DNA of 64,000 nt. Source: Lichenostomus cassidix (Eukaryota > Chordata > Aves > Passeriformes > Meliphagidae). The stretch's first letter is position 1; each line of letters opens with the position of its first letter. The position numbers and the translations under genes were made by a program. Shown piece after piece: positions 12,701 to 27,700 of this stretch. The notes beneath the pieces are model-generated. The model made no database searches. It was not told the origin of the DNA and was given only the letters and a program-made list of their open reading frames with translations. Where the stretch lies: assembly GCA_008360975.2 (NCBI GenBank), contig CM039196.1, forward strand, positions 3,658,001 to 3,722,000. The letters are read 5' to 3'.

Positions 12701-15700
12701 ATTATCAATGTGCATTAAACACTTGAGGAAAGAGAATATTAAAGGGGCTTAAACCTGACCTACAATGGTTGCAGGAAGCATCAGCTGAAATTCCTTTCCA
12801 TCATTTACTCCTGTATTTCATCTGTATTTACAGAGGTAAATGATGAATAAAATAACATTTAACAAAAGGGACTTAACATCAGTAAAACCCAAGATTTGTG
12901 ACTGACCACCTATTTTTACACTGTTGAACAATTCTTTAGTTATTCTTTTTCTTACTTTTGTCATGTCCCGATCCATCTTCACCACCTTTTCCATGTTGGC
13001 TCCAGTTCCCAGTCGGAATGGGCGACCTTCTGAACTACTGTTGTAGGGAAAACAAAACACAGGAGCTTTGTTCTCACTGTTGGAACACACAGCTGAGCTG
13101 CACAGTCCAATTTCATATATTATGGGTGGCTTTAAATGGTTTTAAGCCCTCCTTGCAGCTGAATGCTCAATAGCAAGAGAAATATTTGCCAGTAAAGGAC
13201 ATACCCCATTTACAGAGGGAATTTAATCCTACTGAATGCAGTTATTTGCAAAGCAATTTAACCCTTCCCCCCTCAAGAAGAAGCCTCATGAAATGGTTTT
13301 TATTGATCACAAATGCCCAGGGCTCCGAGTCCACCTTTCACTTGTACCTTTTAGTGTAATTTTTAGAGGATGGGTTCAAAATCAACCCATGGAGTGGGGG
13401 AAGATGGAACAAATAATACAAAATGCAGGAGGTGACAGTGTTGGCTGTTTGACATTCAGTGATCCCAGCATCCAGGTGGGGGCTGAGAATACTAAAGAAT
13501 GTTTAATAGCAAATTATTGTCCAGCTTATGCATTATTAAAGCAGTGCTTTTAAAGCCACTTTGCCTTGACAGTTCTATTTGTTAGTCCTAGCCAGCCTGT
13601 CACACCATAAACAAGATAAATGATATTCCATCAGAAACACTGAATGTAAGTAGCTAATTTTTCATGAGATTGTTTTCAAACAGATGAAGATGTTCCTATG
13701 TTCCTTTGCATTATTTTATTGCTTTGCCAGTAAACACAACACATTGGGCAGACACTTTGGTTTCCCTCTTCTATCTAGGATGTATTTTTCTACAGCTGCA
13801 GCACTGGAAAAAAGGAGAAGATAAAGTGAATTGGAAAAATTGGTTCTAATTCCAATTCAGTGAGCTGAGATTACCTTAGTAAAGGCTGGAGGACTTCATG
13901 GGAGGATTGATCTTCTCTTTTATGGATAAAAATAGAGAGTTTACCATCCACTGCCTCGCTTTCTTCTCCAGGATCTTTATCACCTTTTATGGAATTTTTA
14001 GGGCTGGCTTTTGCCAAGGTAGTATCTGGCTCAGAGGCAGTTGGAGAAAGGACTGTCTGGCAGCCTTGAAGTAGAAATGAAAAAAAGAAAACAAAGAAAC
14101 ACAACCATGAACTTTCTTACCCTTGGAAACGCTGACACATCTGAGATGTGTCTGAAACTCCACTGGGACACCCACTTTGGTCTGAGGACAGGGAAATTAG
14201 GGAGGCAAATGGAAAGTCCCAGGAATATCCTGCTTTCAGCACTGACATATCAGATACCTCCCAATACATGAGCTTTCTGTCAATATAAAAGCTTCTGGCA
14301 CAAACAGGGTGCCCAGAGAAGCTGTGGCTGTCCCATCCCTGGAAGTGTCCAAGGCCAAGATGGACAGGGCTTGGAGCTACCTGGGATAGTGGAAGGTGTG
14401 AAAGAGAGTGGGACTGGATGGGCTTTAAGGTCCCTTCCATGAAACATGAGTCCCTTGGGCACAACACCAAAGAGCTGCTGGTACCTGGCACGACATAATC
14501 TGCCAGCTTTGCCAGCAGCAGGGAGGCAATCTTGGAGGCTGGGTCACTGGGATCATCCTGCTCACTGTTCAGAGAGGGCACTGAGTAACTCCAGGGAGGC
14601 AATTCCACGTTTCCACAGTCCTCAACACTCATAAGAGGCAGTGCAGCACGACACAGCTGCAGGATTATAAGCACCAGCTTTGGAGAAGGACGTTGATCCA
14701 AGAGAAGGGACAGAAGCTTGGACACGCAGGCTGGCTGGCTCAGGATGGCTTTACCTATGTGACTCCTGGAAGGGAAAAGAATCTTGAAATTAAAACCAAA
14801 TTAATTCATTATTTACAAGATGTATTAAAAGCAATTTCAGTGTCTGACAAAACACCTGTAACAATTCTTCCATAACTTGACAATGCTGATTAAACACTAA
14901 GATTCAGAGTCAGTTTTAGAATGGCCTGAAGGAATCCACAAAAGAACCTGCATGGGCTTTGATACACAGAAAAAAAAATATTCCCGAGCAAAAGCCTGGT
15001 ACCTTGAGAGGTCATTGAGAAGGCTGAGGACATCCTGCAGTGCATCATTCCCTGCAGCCTGGTTGCCACAGCACTCGGTGGCTCTGGCCAGGTGGTTGGT
15101 GAGGAGGCTGGAGACCTGCCTGGCCAGCCCAGAGTGAACAGCATCTGTGGAACCCCCTTTGGAAGGGACGGAAGAACACACAGCTGTAATTAACAAAATC
15201 AATGTACACACCACAAAAATAACCCCTGATACATCCAACATTAGCCAATAGCCACTGTCTGTAAGTTTGTGTGTTATGGGCGAATTCTACCACAAGGAAA
15301 AATGCCAAATGATCACTCAGAATCTTTGGGTTCTCTGGTTATGCTTAGACAGAACCAAGTGACAAAACCTGAAATTATTTCCATGGGGAGGAGAAAAGCT
15401 AGGATTAAAAAAACAACAAGAAGAAAATCAACTGATCTTTGTATCCACTTCTTAAGAACCCACACAGTCCTAAGTCATGGTGAATGACTGCCCTATTTTA
15501 AATACATTTACACCACTCATCAGGCAGTTCTAAAACACACAGCAGGATGGTATTTCCAGAATTCCTACCTTCTTCCTTCTCCCACTCCACACAGCGGTTG
15601 GCCAGCACCTGGAAGGCAGCCCAAGCCATGGTGGCCACCTTCTGTTTCTTGGTCTGTTTCTCATTTGAGCTGGACTCTGTCTGGCTGCTCAGGCTGCAGA

Positions 15701-18700
15701 GCCTGTCCATGAGCTGGACCAGCCCACTCCGTACCAGACACTTCTCCTCACTCCTGCAGGAGAAAGTCAGGATGGAATTAACTTCTCCGTCACTAACAGA
15801 CACAATGGGAATCCACAACTTGCTGTGAACTCAGTAATTAATTAGTTCACTAGGCAGAAAGTGAACTGGCTCTCCCTTGTCCTCCCCAGATGAAATAGAT
15901 TTAACTGGATATTCTCAGATGTTCCCCTTGGTGAAGAAAAGGGTGTATTTATACTATTTCATGCTTCTCCTTAATGCAAAGCTTACTAAAGGCAGGTGTG
16001 GATGTTTCCCCTCCCCAAGCCCTTCCATACCTTGTGTAGGGAATGGTGCACAAGAGGCCAATGCTGTTGGCACAGGCGATGGGGTACCGAGCACACAGGG
16101 ACACCACTGATGTCATCGTCTCCCCAAAAGCCTCCTGGACCTGCTCCACCATCCCACCACACGTCAGCTCTTCAATCCTGTTGGGGGTTACAGATTGGGA
16201 ATGGAAGGCTTCAATATACACACTTCCAAAGGTAGATTGAAGAAAATAATAATCAGGGCATGTTAAGAATTACTCAAGGGAGATTTAGAGGGAAAACTGC
16301 AAGTGACTCATGTTTTCACAGGAAACATGTAAATAAATAAGAGAGTGTGGTAGTTAAGAGTTCAGACATCTCACTACAAACAAAATACAAAATATGTATT
16401 ATATTTAGATGACAGTTATCAGCTAAATCTACCACTAATACCTAATTAACGTCAATTCATAATTAAATCAAGAGAGAATACCCTCTGTACATATCTGGGT
16501 ACATGTCAGCCCAGTATGAAAATTCATCTACTGATAAATAAAAGCGTTTCTTAGAAGTTTCTGCCTTTTTACCACACAAGAACCAAAGTGCTTGTTGCAA
16601 CCTTAGCTCTGCCAACTTGTGCCCTCACAGCTACTCATTTCTGGCTTTCCCTTGTGCAAAGTAATTTAATCCCTTCTACAGAGACCAAAGCACTGAATTT
16701 TGGAGAATGCACCCACCTTGGGCCTCCCTGGAGCACCATGGTCACTGGGCCCACCAGGTGTGTCACACCCCCGACACGGACAGCGGCTGTCAGCAGCTCC
16801 CTCATGTGCACCAGAGCCTGTTTCCTGGTGTTGCCACGTCTCCAGCGGGTCTGGGCAGCCAGCAGGAAGCTGCTGCTGGACACCTGCGAGGTTTGGGATG
16901 GGATTTTTGTTAGATGCAAACAAGGCACCTCCTGTGTTTGCGCAAGTTGGAATTTGAAATAAAACAAGGACGTACGGCTTGGTCAGGGTTTGTCCCGATG
17001 AAAGCGAAGAGCTGCCCCAGCAAGACGCTGTAGGTGGGTTTGTCCCTGCTGTCCTCGATGGCCAGGGACTGCAGCAGGGTGAAGGAGCTGCTCCTGTGGC
17101 TGGTCACATGCCGGCGCCTGCGAGGGAACAGGAATGTCACACATGGCAGCAAGAACCTGATCCAACCAACAAATCCTGCCGTGCTGGCAGTGATAAACTG
17201 TGATCAAGCTGATCATTTGCACAACACAGGCAAAGTGTAAAAACAAGTGTAAAGGGAAGGACTAAAGCCTGCTGTACCTCTGGCTGGCCCGGGCAAACTC
17301 GATGTCCTCATTGCCAATCATCTCCAGGTCGGACGGGGCAGACATGCTGCGCAGGAACACAGGCTGGCGCACAGCGTGTGAGATCACCTTGGTCTCAGAG
17401 GCTGATTTACAGGCTGGAGTTTTATAAAATAATTTTTAAAAGGTCATTAGTGGTGCAGGAAATTTACAAACTGGGTTTAAAACCACTGTTGGATATCCCA
17501 GTGAAAGTTGAAACATAGTTGAAAGTTGATATCCCAGTCTAAGCAAGAATATGCAAAGTAGCTCTGAGAATTTTCCTGTTTTCAATCCTGTTGGGAGTTA
17601 AAGACTTGGAATTGAAGGCTTCAATTCACAAGCTTCCAAATGTAGTTTTAAAAAAATAATAATCAGCACACATTAGAAATTACTCAAGGGAGATTTAGAA
17701 GGAGAACTGCAAGTCACTCCTGTTTTCATATGAAACATGTAAACAAGAGAATGTGGAAGTTACAGATCAGACACGACTAAATCTCACTACAAACAAAATA
17801 CAAAATCAGCTCTAAGGATTTTCCTGTTTTCAGTATTCTTTTAAATCAGATTTCTTTTGATTTGGTTAAGTATTTTTCCCCAGTAAATCAGCAGACTGAA
17901 GTTTAAATTCCACATATTAGTCAGATTTTAATTTACCACCATCACGGCAATCAGAAAACAACTACTTAACTTCATTTATTATAAAAGAATTTATTTAATT
18001 TAGGAAAAAAAAGGTTTAATTTCTAGTGAAAGAAGTAAAAGTAGGAAATAAAAGGTATGTTTAGAAAATGCTGGTACCTGGAGTCTCTGCAGGGGTCCCA
18101 GATATGCTTCTGGTGATCCCAGACTGTGCTGCAATGGTGACATGCAACAGCAGCTCTGCTCTGTTCATCAAGCTCTTCACTAAGGTTTTTGTTTTTGCTA
18201 AGGGATGAGTGGTCTTCTGAATCAAGGAACTGACCTCTTGGAAAAACTTCTCCCTAGGATCATGAAAGGGAAGTAAAAGAAGCAAACTCAGTCATGTTTG
18301 AATGCTTTCTGAAAGGAAGTGTAACTGTGGGAAAGGTCAGTTAAAGAGGACATATGGCATCCATCTGTTCTATGCCAACAAAGGAGAAAGAAGAAAAAAT
18401 AAAGAAATAAACAAGTGATTTGTTAGCAAACACAAGCAGTTGTAGGTATTAACATGAATATATTTAGTACGAAAGTTTTTAATCATTTCACCAGATTCAA
18501 CTACTTTTGGAACTCCTTGAAATTCCCCTGAAGCTGCTATTCACTATGCTCACTAATACTGACCTTAATGCCAGGACCACGTTCTCAAGATCACTCCCAT
18601 CAAAAGAAACTTCCTTCATTGAACATAGGAGTTCCAGCTCCTTCATCTTGCTCTAAACAAAGAAAAGGAGAAGGATGAACAGGTTTTGAGGGAGGGGAGT

Positions 18701-21700
18701 GAGGCACAATCATCCACAGCAGCCCCAGTGCTCACCTCGTTGAAGTGATAATCATAAAAAAAGGGGACATTGTTCTCCAGCTTCCCATGCATGGCATCAT
18801 CCACCTCGTTCTGCCACTTCTGCTCCAGCTCAGCCACACTCTGATAAAGAGGCAAAAACCACACTTGTTGCACTTAAAGTGTAGAAGGGATTTTAAAGGA
18901 AGAAATCTGAGTACATTTTGTATTTCTGTGGTGCTAAAACACATCTTCATTCTCAAAAAAGGCCTTCTGTTGTTTCAAGCCATTTTATTTTTACCTGCAG
19001 TTGTCTCTCCATGGCATTCAGCTTCTTAAAGGTCTCTCCCATAATTTTACAAAGTAAATCATATTCTTCAGCATGTTCTTCCTGATATTGGAAATTTATC
19101 AGGGACTGAAGAGCATCAACCAAATTCAGATGTTTAATCACACATGAAACCACCATCTCCTCCATGACTTCTGGCTGGATCACTTCCCTAAGGTTCCAGG
19201 GAAAGCCAAACTCATTAATCAGGAGTTACTGACCGACTTGAACAATTCATATTCATAAATCATCAGATGCTGCATTCACAGACAAGGTTAAAAAACCAGA
19301 GAGAAACAAGGGCTCCTTACTTTATACTGGGTCTAAATTGAGGCCGAGCACGTCCAGAAATTTCCCTGAGCTTGATCATGATTCCTGGGGGCAGCCTAAT
19401 CCTGGGCAGGTCAAAGTAGTGTCCAACAGGAGGCACCAGCACATCAGAGGGATATGTAAATTCCCTATCCTCGTCTATAGTGAGGGGCAAGGGAGAAGGG
19501 CTTGGAGTAAGGGCTGGAGATATGACCCCATTGGCTTCCACCTGCCACTGGCACCTGCAGGAAGAAAGAAAAATCAATTAAAAGGATTTTTATTTCCCCC
19601 CTCATTTCAGTCAATGATGCATTACAAAGACACTTCAGTCAATGACACATTACAAAGACTAAATATTAATATATAAAGTATGGCTTGCACCAAGCATAAC
19701 CCAACCCTCCTTTTACTCTAAAATCCCCTCTGTTTTAGAGAATATTCCCTCAGTTTTAGGCAACACAAACTGCTGAACAAACTACAGGAAAAAGGACCCA
19801 AACATCACTGTAAAGCACAGACTTGAGCACAACTACACAAATCACCTCCCCTCAGAAAAAAACCACTCAGATAATTTTTTTTTTTTTTACCTTTGTAAGA
19901 GTTTAGATCTTAAGAGCTCTTGACAGGTTTCTTCATCTTTGGTAATTTCTGGCCCGTTGTACAAGATCCTCAGCATGGAACAGGCCAGCACAGAGAGGCC
20001 CAGGGCCAGGTCAACCAGGAATGGCAACCCTCCCGACACATCCTCTGAGGATTCCTGCAGCAGGAACAGGGAGAAGTGTAACCAAGCAATCCACCAGGAA
20101 GTCCTTTCCAATATATTGAAGACAGGAGGTTTTATAGATAATATAAAATATATTGTATACAGCTTGATGTCAATCTGAACTCTCACACAAAAAAAAGCTT
20201 AACAATTTGCAGCAATTTATAAGAACAGCTCAAGATAGGATTTTATTTGGGATATAAACATAAGGGATTTTATTTTCCTGAACCAAGAAGGACCAGGTAA
20301 AGATATTTTTGGTTCTAACCTAGTCCTGACTTCCTTGTAGTGGTATTCAACATTCCCTGTGCTCCATCCCAGCATCCCTCCTCTCTCTTCTGCAGGGGCT
20401 GAAATCATTCTTTCCTCAGGTGAGGAAATAAACATCTTTGATTTTCAGGTTATTACAAAGAAATCCTGACCTACAAGCAGCAAGGGATGCTGAAGTGCCT
20501 TCCTGTGCCAGGAGATAGATCAGACACATTTGATAACAACTATCTCCATGAATCCCTAAGCCTGTCCTGATCCCACCTCACCCCTAAGGATCTCTACATC
20601 TCAAACTCAGCTTCTTCTCACTGAACCCCAACACACAATTTGTCTCACTGCCCAAACCAGTCAGTTATTGCTGGTTTCCATTTCAAACTGCCAAGCTGGA
20701 AGCACATTTCTATGACCTGGAATGGGCAGCAGGCAGAAGGCAGAGGAAGCTGAATTCCCTGGAATTCTCCCCCTGGCATACCTGTGCTCGGACAGTGCAG
20801 GCAAAGCCCCACATGGCTTTGTCTGGAGTGTTGTGCTCCCGACCACTCCGCATCTCAAAGGAGAACGTGACTGTGTCTCCTTCCACCTGCAGATATCCAT
20901 GGCAAGGGGAAAGAAAAAAACAAGAAAATATATTTAATAATTGAGGTAAACAGGCTTTTCGCACAAGTGGTTTATTTTATAGATTAATGCTTTTAATGAC
21001 AGTTATCTAGGTGCTGTTTTTATCTCAAATGAGATATTCTGATTTAAGGTTTTTCCCTTTTGGTAAAGGTGTCTTTTAGTGGACAACTTGATCTCAATTT
21101 TGCTGATGGCTGACTACAGCAAAACAAAAAGAACCACCATAGCTGTAAAATCAAAAGCAGAAATCATCAGTGTGTTACTTAGCCTTGATTTTCACCGTTT
21201 GTCTGCAAGAAACCAGGCAATAATTAACAATTCTCTTCCTGAAGGAAGACAGACAAGCTCTTCAATTAGAAGAATGACAACAAATTAATCAAGGAGTTTG
21301 CTAAAAGAACAGCATCAAAATCCATGGCTGAAAACTAAACCAAAATTACGCTAATTTTGAACAATGGACTTCTTGTCTGAAATTGCTTTCCAGTTTATTA
21401 CTTCTTGATTTCTTTTTACAATGTGTTTTTGTTATGTAAATAAGCCCAATTTTACTGTGCGACAATGTAGCAGTACAAATATAGTATATTAAACAAAAAT
21501 AAAATCACACTGCAGAGAGTCTGAGGGGACACACTGCCAAAGCATTGAAATGCTGAGGTTTTAAGAAGTTTGAGGGATTCTTCTGTCTTACAGCCAATGA
21601 AATTTTAAAACATGAGAGAAGTGATTGTAAGTTGTTTGTTACATTGACTAATTGATATATTTGGAGGTTGCTATCAAAAAAATTGACTTTAAGAGAATCC

Positions 21701-24700
21701 ACAGGCTGTGCAAGAACTTCTCCTAGGAGGGTGCACTTAGGAGAAGAGCAGTGCCATTAGAGACCGCAGGGCTCAAATATATCCATCAGGAATTCCAGTA
21801 AGACACAAAGCAAACTCCAAGGGAAGCATCACACGGAACACAGAGCCGAGTTTAAAGTTATCCCGCAAGGACACCACAGCTCACTGAGCAGGGATCTCAT
21901 CATGGATAACTGTACACTTAAAAGCTTGGAATGCACAGCTGTGAGGGTAAAATGGGCTGGGCATGGTTTCCAAAGGGAATTTTCTATGGGGAATAGTGGT
22001 GGATGGTAATACTGTACCTTCACTAAGTCCTTGGGCCACCCCGTTCCTAAGACACTACGGCTGCCATATCCCAGTGTATTGCCTCCATACTCAGCAACCT
22101 TCCTACTGTTTGTGCTAGGACCAGCATAGATCACCAACTTCAAAACATAAAATACACTGTTAGACTGTAAGAGAAAAACAAGAAAACCTAATAATAATAA
22201 TAATACTTAGCACTTCCACCGCGCTTTCAACTCTCGAAGCGCTCCATGCACATGAACCAATCCTCACAGCTCGGTGAGGGCAGCAGGGTTAAGTATTATT
22301 ATCCCCATTTTACAGATGGGGAAACTGAGGCACGCAGGGACTCTGGGGTTTGGCTCCTGCTCACACAGCAGGGCTGGGAGCAGAGAGCAGGAGCAATGCT
22401 GACTTCCAGCCCTGAGCTAGAGAACAAAGTCCTGGGCTGGTCCTGCTCCCAGCAAAGCCAAAGTTTGGTCAGTGGCTTTGGTGGGAACATGGAGGAGCAC
22501 AGAGTTTTTTGGGGAGTTTAATCAGTAATGGGTGATATTAATATAAAAGATACTCCCATTAGTTATTTATGAGCATCCCAGGACTTGCTCTATGCCAAAG
22601 AACAAACAGCAGCACTTAGCAAGCAGCATAAGCAGCTCTCTGGTAATACAAAGTTGGTAAGTGCTATTGGTTGTTTTGTTAAAATTAAAGTATTTGTTCC
22701 TATTAATCCAGGTAAACAAGCTATTTATCATCAGGGGAAAAGGAATATCTCCAGCTCTGCCCAGTTGAAACCAACTGTGCTGATCAAAGGATTAAAATTT
22801 GGGAAATAAGGAAAACTGAGCATGAGGGAAAATGAGAGAATTCAAACTTGGACAGTCTGAAATTATTTTTGAAAAGAACAGAAGAATTGATAGAATTTCT
22901 GAGGGGAAAAACCAACCCAAACCACCCCTCAACCCCCCAATCCCTGGAGCCTCCCACACTTCTCCCATGGCAGAATTCCCCCTTTTTTTGAGGGAATTCC
23001 CTCATTGCAGATATGCTGAGCTGGCCCTTGCTTACCTTGTCATAATCATACTGGGAGGAGCATCTGTTGTCAAATCTAAGATACAAACAGCGAGCTCCTG
23101 GAATGTGGACAGTTTCCTTAAATTTATAATTATCCCTGACAGGATGGACTGTCTCCACAGTCTTCCCAGCAGCCCAGGGAGCAGGGATCTTCAAACCAGT
23201 CAGGAATCCTGGCTCTTCCTTCTCTTCCAGCATCCTGAAAATAGAGTGAGAAATCAGGCCTAAAATACAGCACATATTTCTATTATTCAGACATTAAGAG
23301 ATAAAGTACTTAAAATCAACTCAGTACTGATACAGTGACACAAGCAACTGACTCCTTGTGTCACTGTATTCTCCAAATTCTCCAATGCTGCAAATACGCA
23401 TTTTTATTTGATTAAGCAGTTTGTTTCTGTTCCTAAGCAGGAGCTGGAAAACTTTGAGTTGAGACACAGCATTTAAATGCAGGAGTTAAAACTTGTTATT
23501 TCTCTCTGCAAATTAAACCATTTAATAGCTTTGCAATGGTTTGAATTCTGTATCTCATGCTGCCAGGGCAATTTACATTTTCTCTTGATAGTCCTCCTTA
23601 GCCTAATTTATTGTGAGAGAAACATTTAGAATTAATTCCTAATGCTTGAGGTGAGGGGAAAAAACCAAACCAAACCATATTCAGTGTGAACAACCTGAAG
23701 ATATTAAGAGCTTAATTCTATATACAGAACAAAAATTTGGAACTAATTGCCTTTTGCAAAAGCTTATATAAAACTGAGACAGCCTTAGAAATCATTACAG
23801 CATAACTTTAAAAATTAATTCAAATAAAAACTGCTGCCTTATCCCACAGCAATGGTCAAATGGACATTTACAGCTCAGAGTTTATCCCATGAAAAGACCC
23901 AAATGTAAAGAAGATCACCTCTCATCAGGTAACTGCTTCCCTTTCTGCTCTGGAGCACAACTGGGGGAACTGTTCAGCTCTGAGAAAACTGGAGACTGGG
24001 TTTTAAGCAGCAGTGCAGTCTGTGGCCCAAAATACACAGTGTTAGGGACATGCAAACTGTAAAGCATTTTAAGAGCTCATTATTGAAATAATTAACAATC
24101 TCACTGTTGTTATTGACAATAAATCATTACAGAGTAGCTCCTGGAGCAGTTAAATTTACCATTCAGCATCACCAGCTTTGGCAGGTGTTGAGGAACTCTT
24201 AACTCTGCTGTGAGGATGAGGAAGCTGAGCAGCATTTTGGAGGCTGCAGGCCCCAGGTTTGGTCCCTGGCAGCCCAGGGGTGGCACAGAGCCCTTACCTG
24301 ACTGGTGTAAAGCACCAGCTGCACCAGCTGAGGCATCAGGGCATCAGCCATGGTCAGGGTCTGCAGGTTTGGGTGCATCAGGGATGTCAGCAGCACCGGC
24401 AGAAGGTGGCCAAGCATGGTGGCCTTTGTGATTTGCTCTAGGCCTTTTAACCTGTAAGGAGAGCCAAAGTTAACAGGAACAACTGTTTTCATAGAGCAGC
24501 ACTTCTGCTCTTAGTCATGTTTTATCTTGTAGCAGCAATTCAAAATTCAGCAGAGAATGTTTGTGTTATATTAAAAAAATCCCCAAAACAATCTTGAAAC
24601 CAGTACAATTTCTCCCAAGTGTCAGTGACCTTGAATTGCTGACAATTCTCACTGAACAATCAGAGAGCAGAGACAGTAAATCAACAGTTTAATAATTACT

Positions 24701-27700
24701 TAGAAAAGGATAAGCTCCCCTGGGCACAGGATGAAAGTCCCCATCAAACACAAATGCACCAGTGTGGATATCAGCTCCCAGCACATGGAGCTCCAAGGAC
24801 TTGAAAAGAATCTGCAGCTACAAAAATATATTTGAGCATGAACTCATCTGAAAATATCACCCAGGAATTGTGTGTTGTCAACAAACACAACTAATCTTTC
24901 AGGCACAGAGAAGCAGCAAGAGAAACCTGAAACACAGCTGGGACAGGGAGGTGCTTGTTTGAGGAGAGAAAAGTTCACAGCTTTTGTTTCCATCCCATTC
25001 CCAAGGTGTATTTTTAAGAGGAGGGGGGACAGGGAAGGGCAGGTGACACCAGCTGATGAAATATGTGGGATATCAAAACAACATCCAAGGCTTGTCATAG
25101 ATAAATATCCAGTCCAGCTACTGGAGATGTAATAATCAGGAACTTAAAAATAAACAGATTGCTGTAGCTTACATGAGCATTCCCAGCTAATTACAGTTTA
25201 TTTCCAGGTATCCTACTCATAAATACCATTTAAAAAAACCTTCCAATATGAGGTTCTTATAGAAATAGCAACCTACAGATATCAGGACTGACATGGAGAG
25301 TGATTCTAAATTCTCCACCAGCTGAGTGCTAAACAACTGCTAGAGGAAGAAACAGTTCCTATGCATTCAAAGCTCAAATAAAAAGTGATAAATTATAATT
25401 AATGCTCACTGTGCTTGTACAATAAGCCACGAAGAGCAACAGTTCCCTGTTTCCAAATTAGGATCCTCCCACTTGTCTTACCTTTGCTCCCTGTCAGAAA
25501 TGTCACTGTTAATTAGTGCTGTAGTGACTTGTTGCAGCATTTCTAAGACTTCATCACATCCTGTCAGAATTTGTGTGGCAAGAGACAAAATGCTGGTCTT
25601 GAGTTCCTAAGTACAGAAAAAGAGTTACAGGATACTTAAATTCTTAGAGAATCCCCAAGAAACGGACAACAGAACAAAAAGATGGATTTCCAAATGAAAA
25701 GAATGATAATGTGACCTGGCAGGCCTGCAGCAGGAGATTCATCCAAGACTTAAATTTGATTAATGTTAAGCCCCAAAGTGCTGGGAGAAACTAGGTGCAT
25801 GTTTTACAGGATGCACATCCAGTTTCTAGAGGGAAGGAAGCCCCAAGTCCAGCACAGGAGAGAGCTGAGAGCCAGCCAAGGTACAGGACTGGTGACACAA
25901 TGTCCTAGCAGGGATGAGGAGCACTGCAGAGAGAGAAACTGAACAATGAACACGGGGGTGAATAGTGAGACAAGAAAAACACTCCAATATTTAGCATTTA
26001 CTCAATGAGCCTGAACAAATCACTTCCAACTGAAGCAGCTCACAAGCACACACAGCCTCAAAGAGCAGCAGAGAAAACCAGCTTAGCAAACAACACCAGA
26101 AATTCAGAAATCAATTCCATTAGGGAAGAATTATTATCAAAACTGCCATGATCAGGCAACCTGCACTCCAGGGCAAACCTGGCTTCTGGGAGTTGGCTGA
26201 AGGCTATTCCAGCAGTGTGAAATGACAGTATTTTAATAAACCTTACACCAACAAAAGCCTGTCCTCAAACCTTGTCCTCTAACAGCTTCCTTGCCACAAA
26301 CTTTATTCTATTTCAGACAACGGATGGAGGTGGTTCTACACAAGCTTTGTTAAAATTGTAAAAAAGCAGAAGCCAGGTATGAGAAAAGCCTTTTCTATTT
26401 ATTTAAAAATATTTCTTAAAGGACCACCTGAGTGATTTGCAGGGGAAAAGTGTTTGGGGCAATGTGGCCAGGAAAGGAAATTCCCCTGCCAGGAATCCCT
26501 ACTAGCACATATTAATTAAAATATACTTAAAATCTCATCATACATATATTCAGGAAGGGAAGTGTCTGCTCTCACTGAAAATATGGAATGCCAGCTGGAA
26601 TCCTGAACACACAACAACTTCAGATATTACTCTGGACAGTTTTCCCCTGTTCTCCAGCTGTTTAACTCTATCAAAAGGCAAAGAACCAAGAGCAAACAGC
26701 AAATGCACTGCAGGAACAAGGTGTCACAGGCACGCTGACTGGAGAGAGCCATACTAGAATAAAACTTGGTGTTTACCTGTACCTTCAATGTCTCTCCCTG
26801 CAAGGAGCTGTCACTGTCATCATTGTCATCAGGTTTAATCAAAATAGTGTTACTGAGGAGGTGGTTCTGCACAGCCATCAGGTACCGCAAGCACGAGGAC
26901 GCAGCCTTGAACACAAATGAGTAAAAAACTTTGCATTATCCAAACCCTTCATCAACCCTGAGGCAGGCAAGCCTCAGACGTGGAAGTTGGAAAGAGGAAA
27001 AAAATGTTGAGCAAGAAGAAAAGCAAAAGCAATTAAATAGTTTTATATATTTAAGGAAAGAAAGTGGTTGCAAATGCTGACATTTTGTGAAATAACTCAC
27101 AAAAATATAAAGAGGTAGCGTAAGTTTGTTCAGGTTTGGATCATTACAGCAATATTCAAGAACTCTAAGAATTAATTAATTCTTAAGATAATGCCACCAG
27201 GGAGATAAGTTTAATTCACACTCCTGAAGGGGATGGTTCCATGCCACTCCTCCTTTCCCACCCTTCTGAGCACAGGCCAGGACTTCCTGTCTGCTCCCAG
27301 TGCTTTTATGGAAGCTCAACCTGCCTTTCTCAGGGAGCTGATCCTGCTGAAAACATCTCCACACGCTTTTACCATCAAATGTCAGCTTTCCCTCCTTTTT
27401 GTCTGTCACTGATAATTCCTTCAGCCTGTATGAACCATTATACACAACTATGTTTGATTTTTTAATTCTGCTGCAATGCTTTGAATGTTAAGATTCACAA
27501 ACTTCCCTTAAACTGAACAGCAACCAGAGCAACTGGAAAATAAATCCATGCATAAACCTGTTCCAGCATTACTGAATGATTTAATTTGCTGTGAGAAATT
27601 ATTCTTTCCTTCCTGGCACAGCACAAACAAAAGACATTCTTCTCCTGGATTTGTTAAGACACAACTATAAAAGTTTCGCCTCCATATACTCAGTGAAGAG

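Noticed and set aside
12905..12955. In-frame extension of exon 38 past its donor to a later GTGG donor
   Set aside because: The AAA|GTAAGA donor is stronger and joins exon 39 in frame to the expected sequence. The extension adds unfamiliar residues, though a rare isoform remains possible.
20377..20423. Plus-strand mini-exon look-alike (TCTTCTGCAG ... CAGGTGAGG)
   Set aside because: About 30 bp with no partner exons on the plus strand; chance splice-like signals in an intron of HECTD4.
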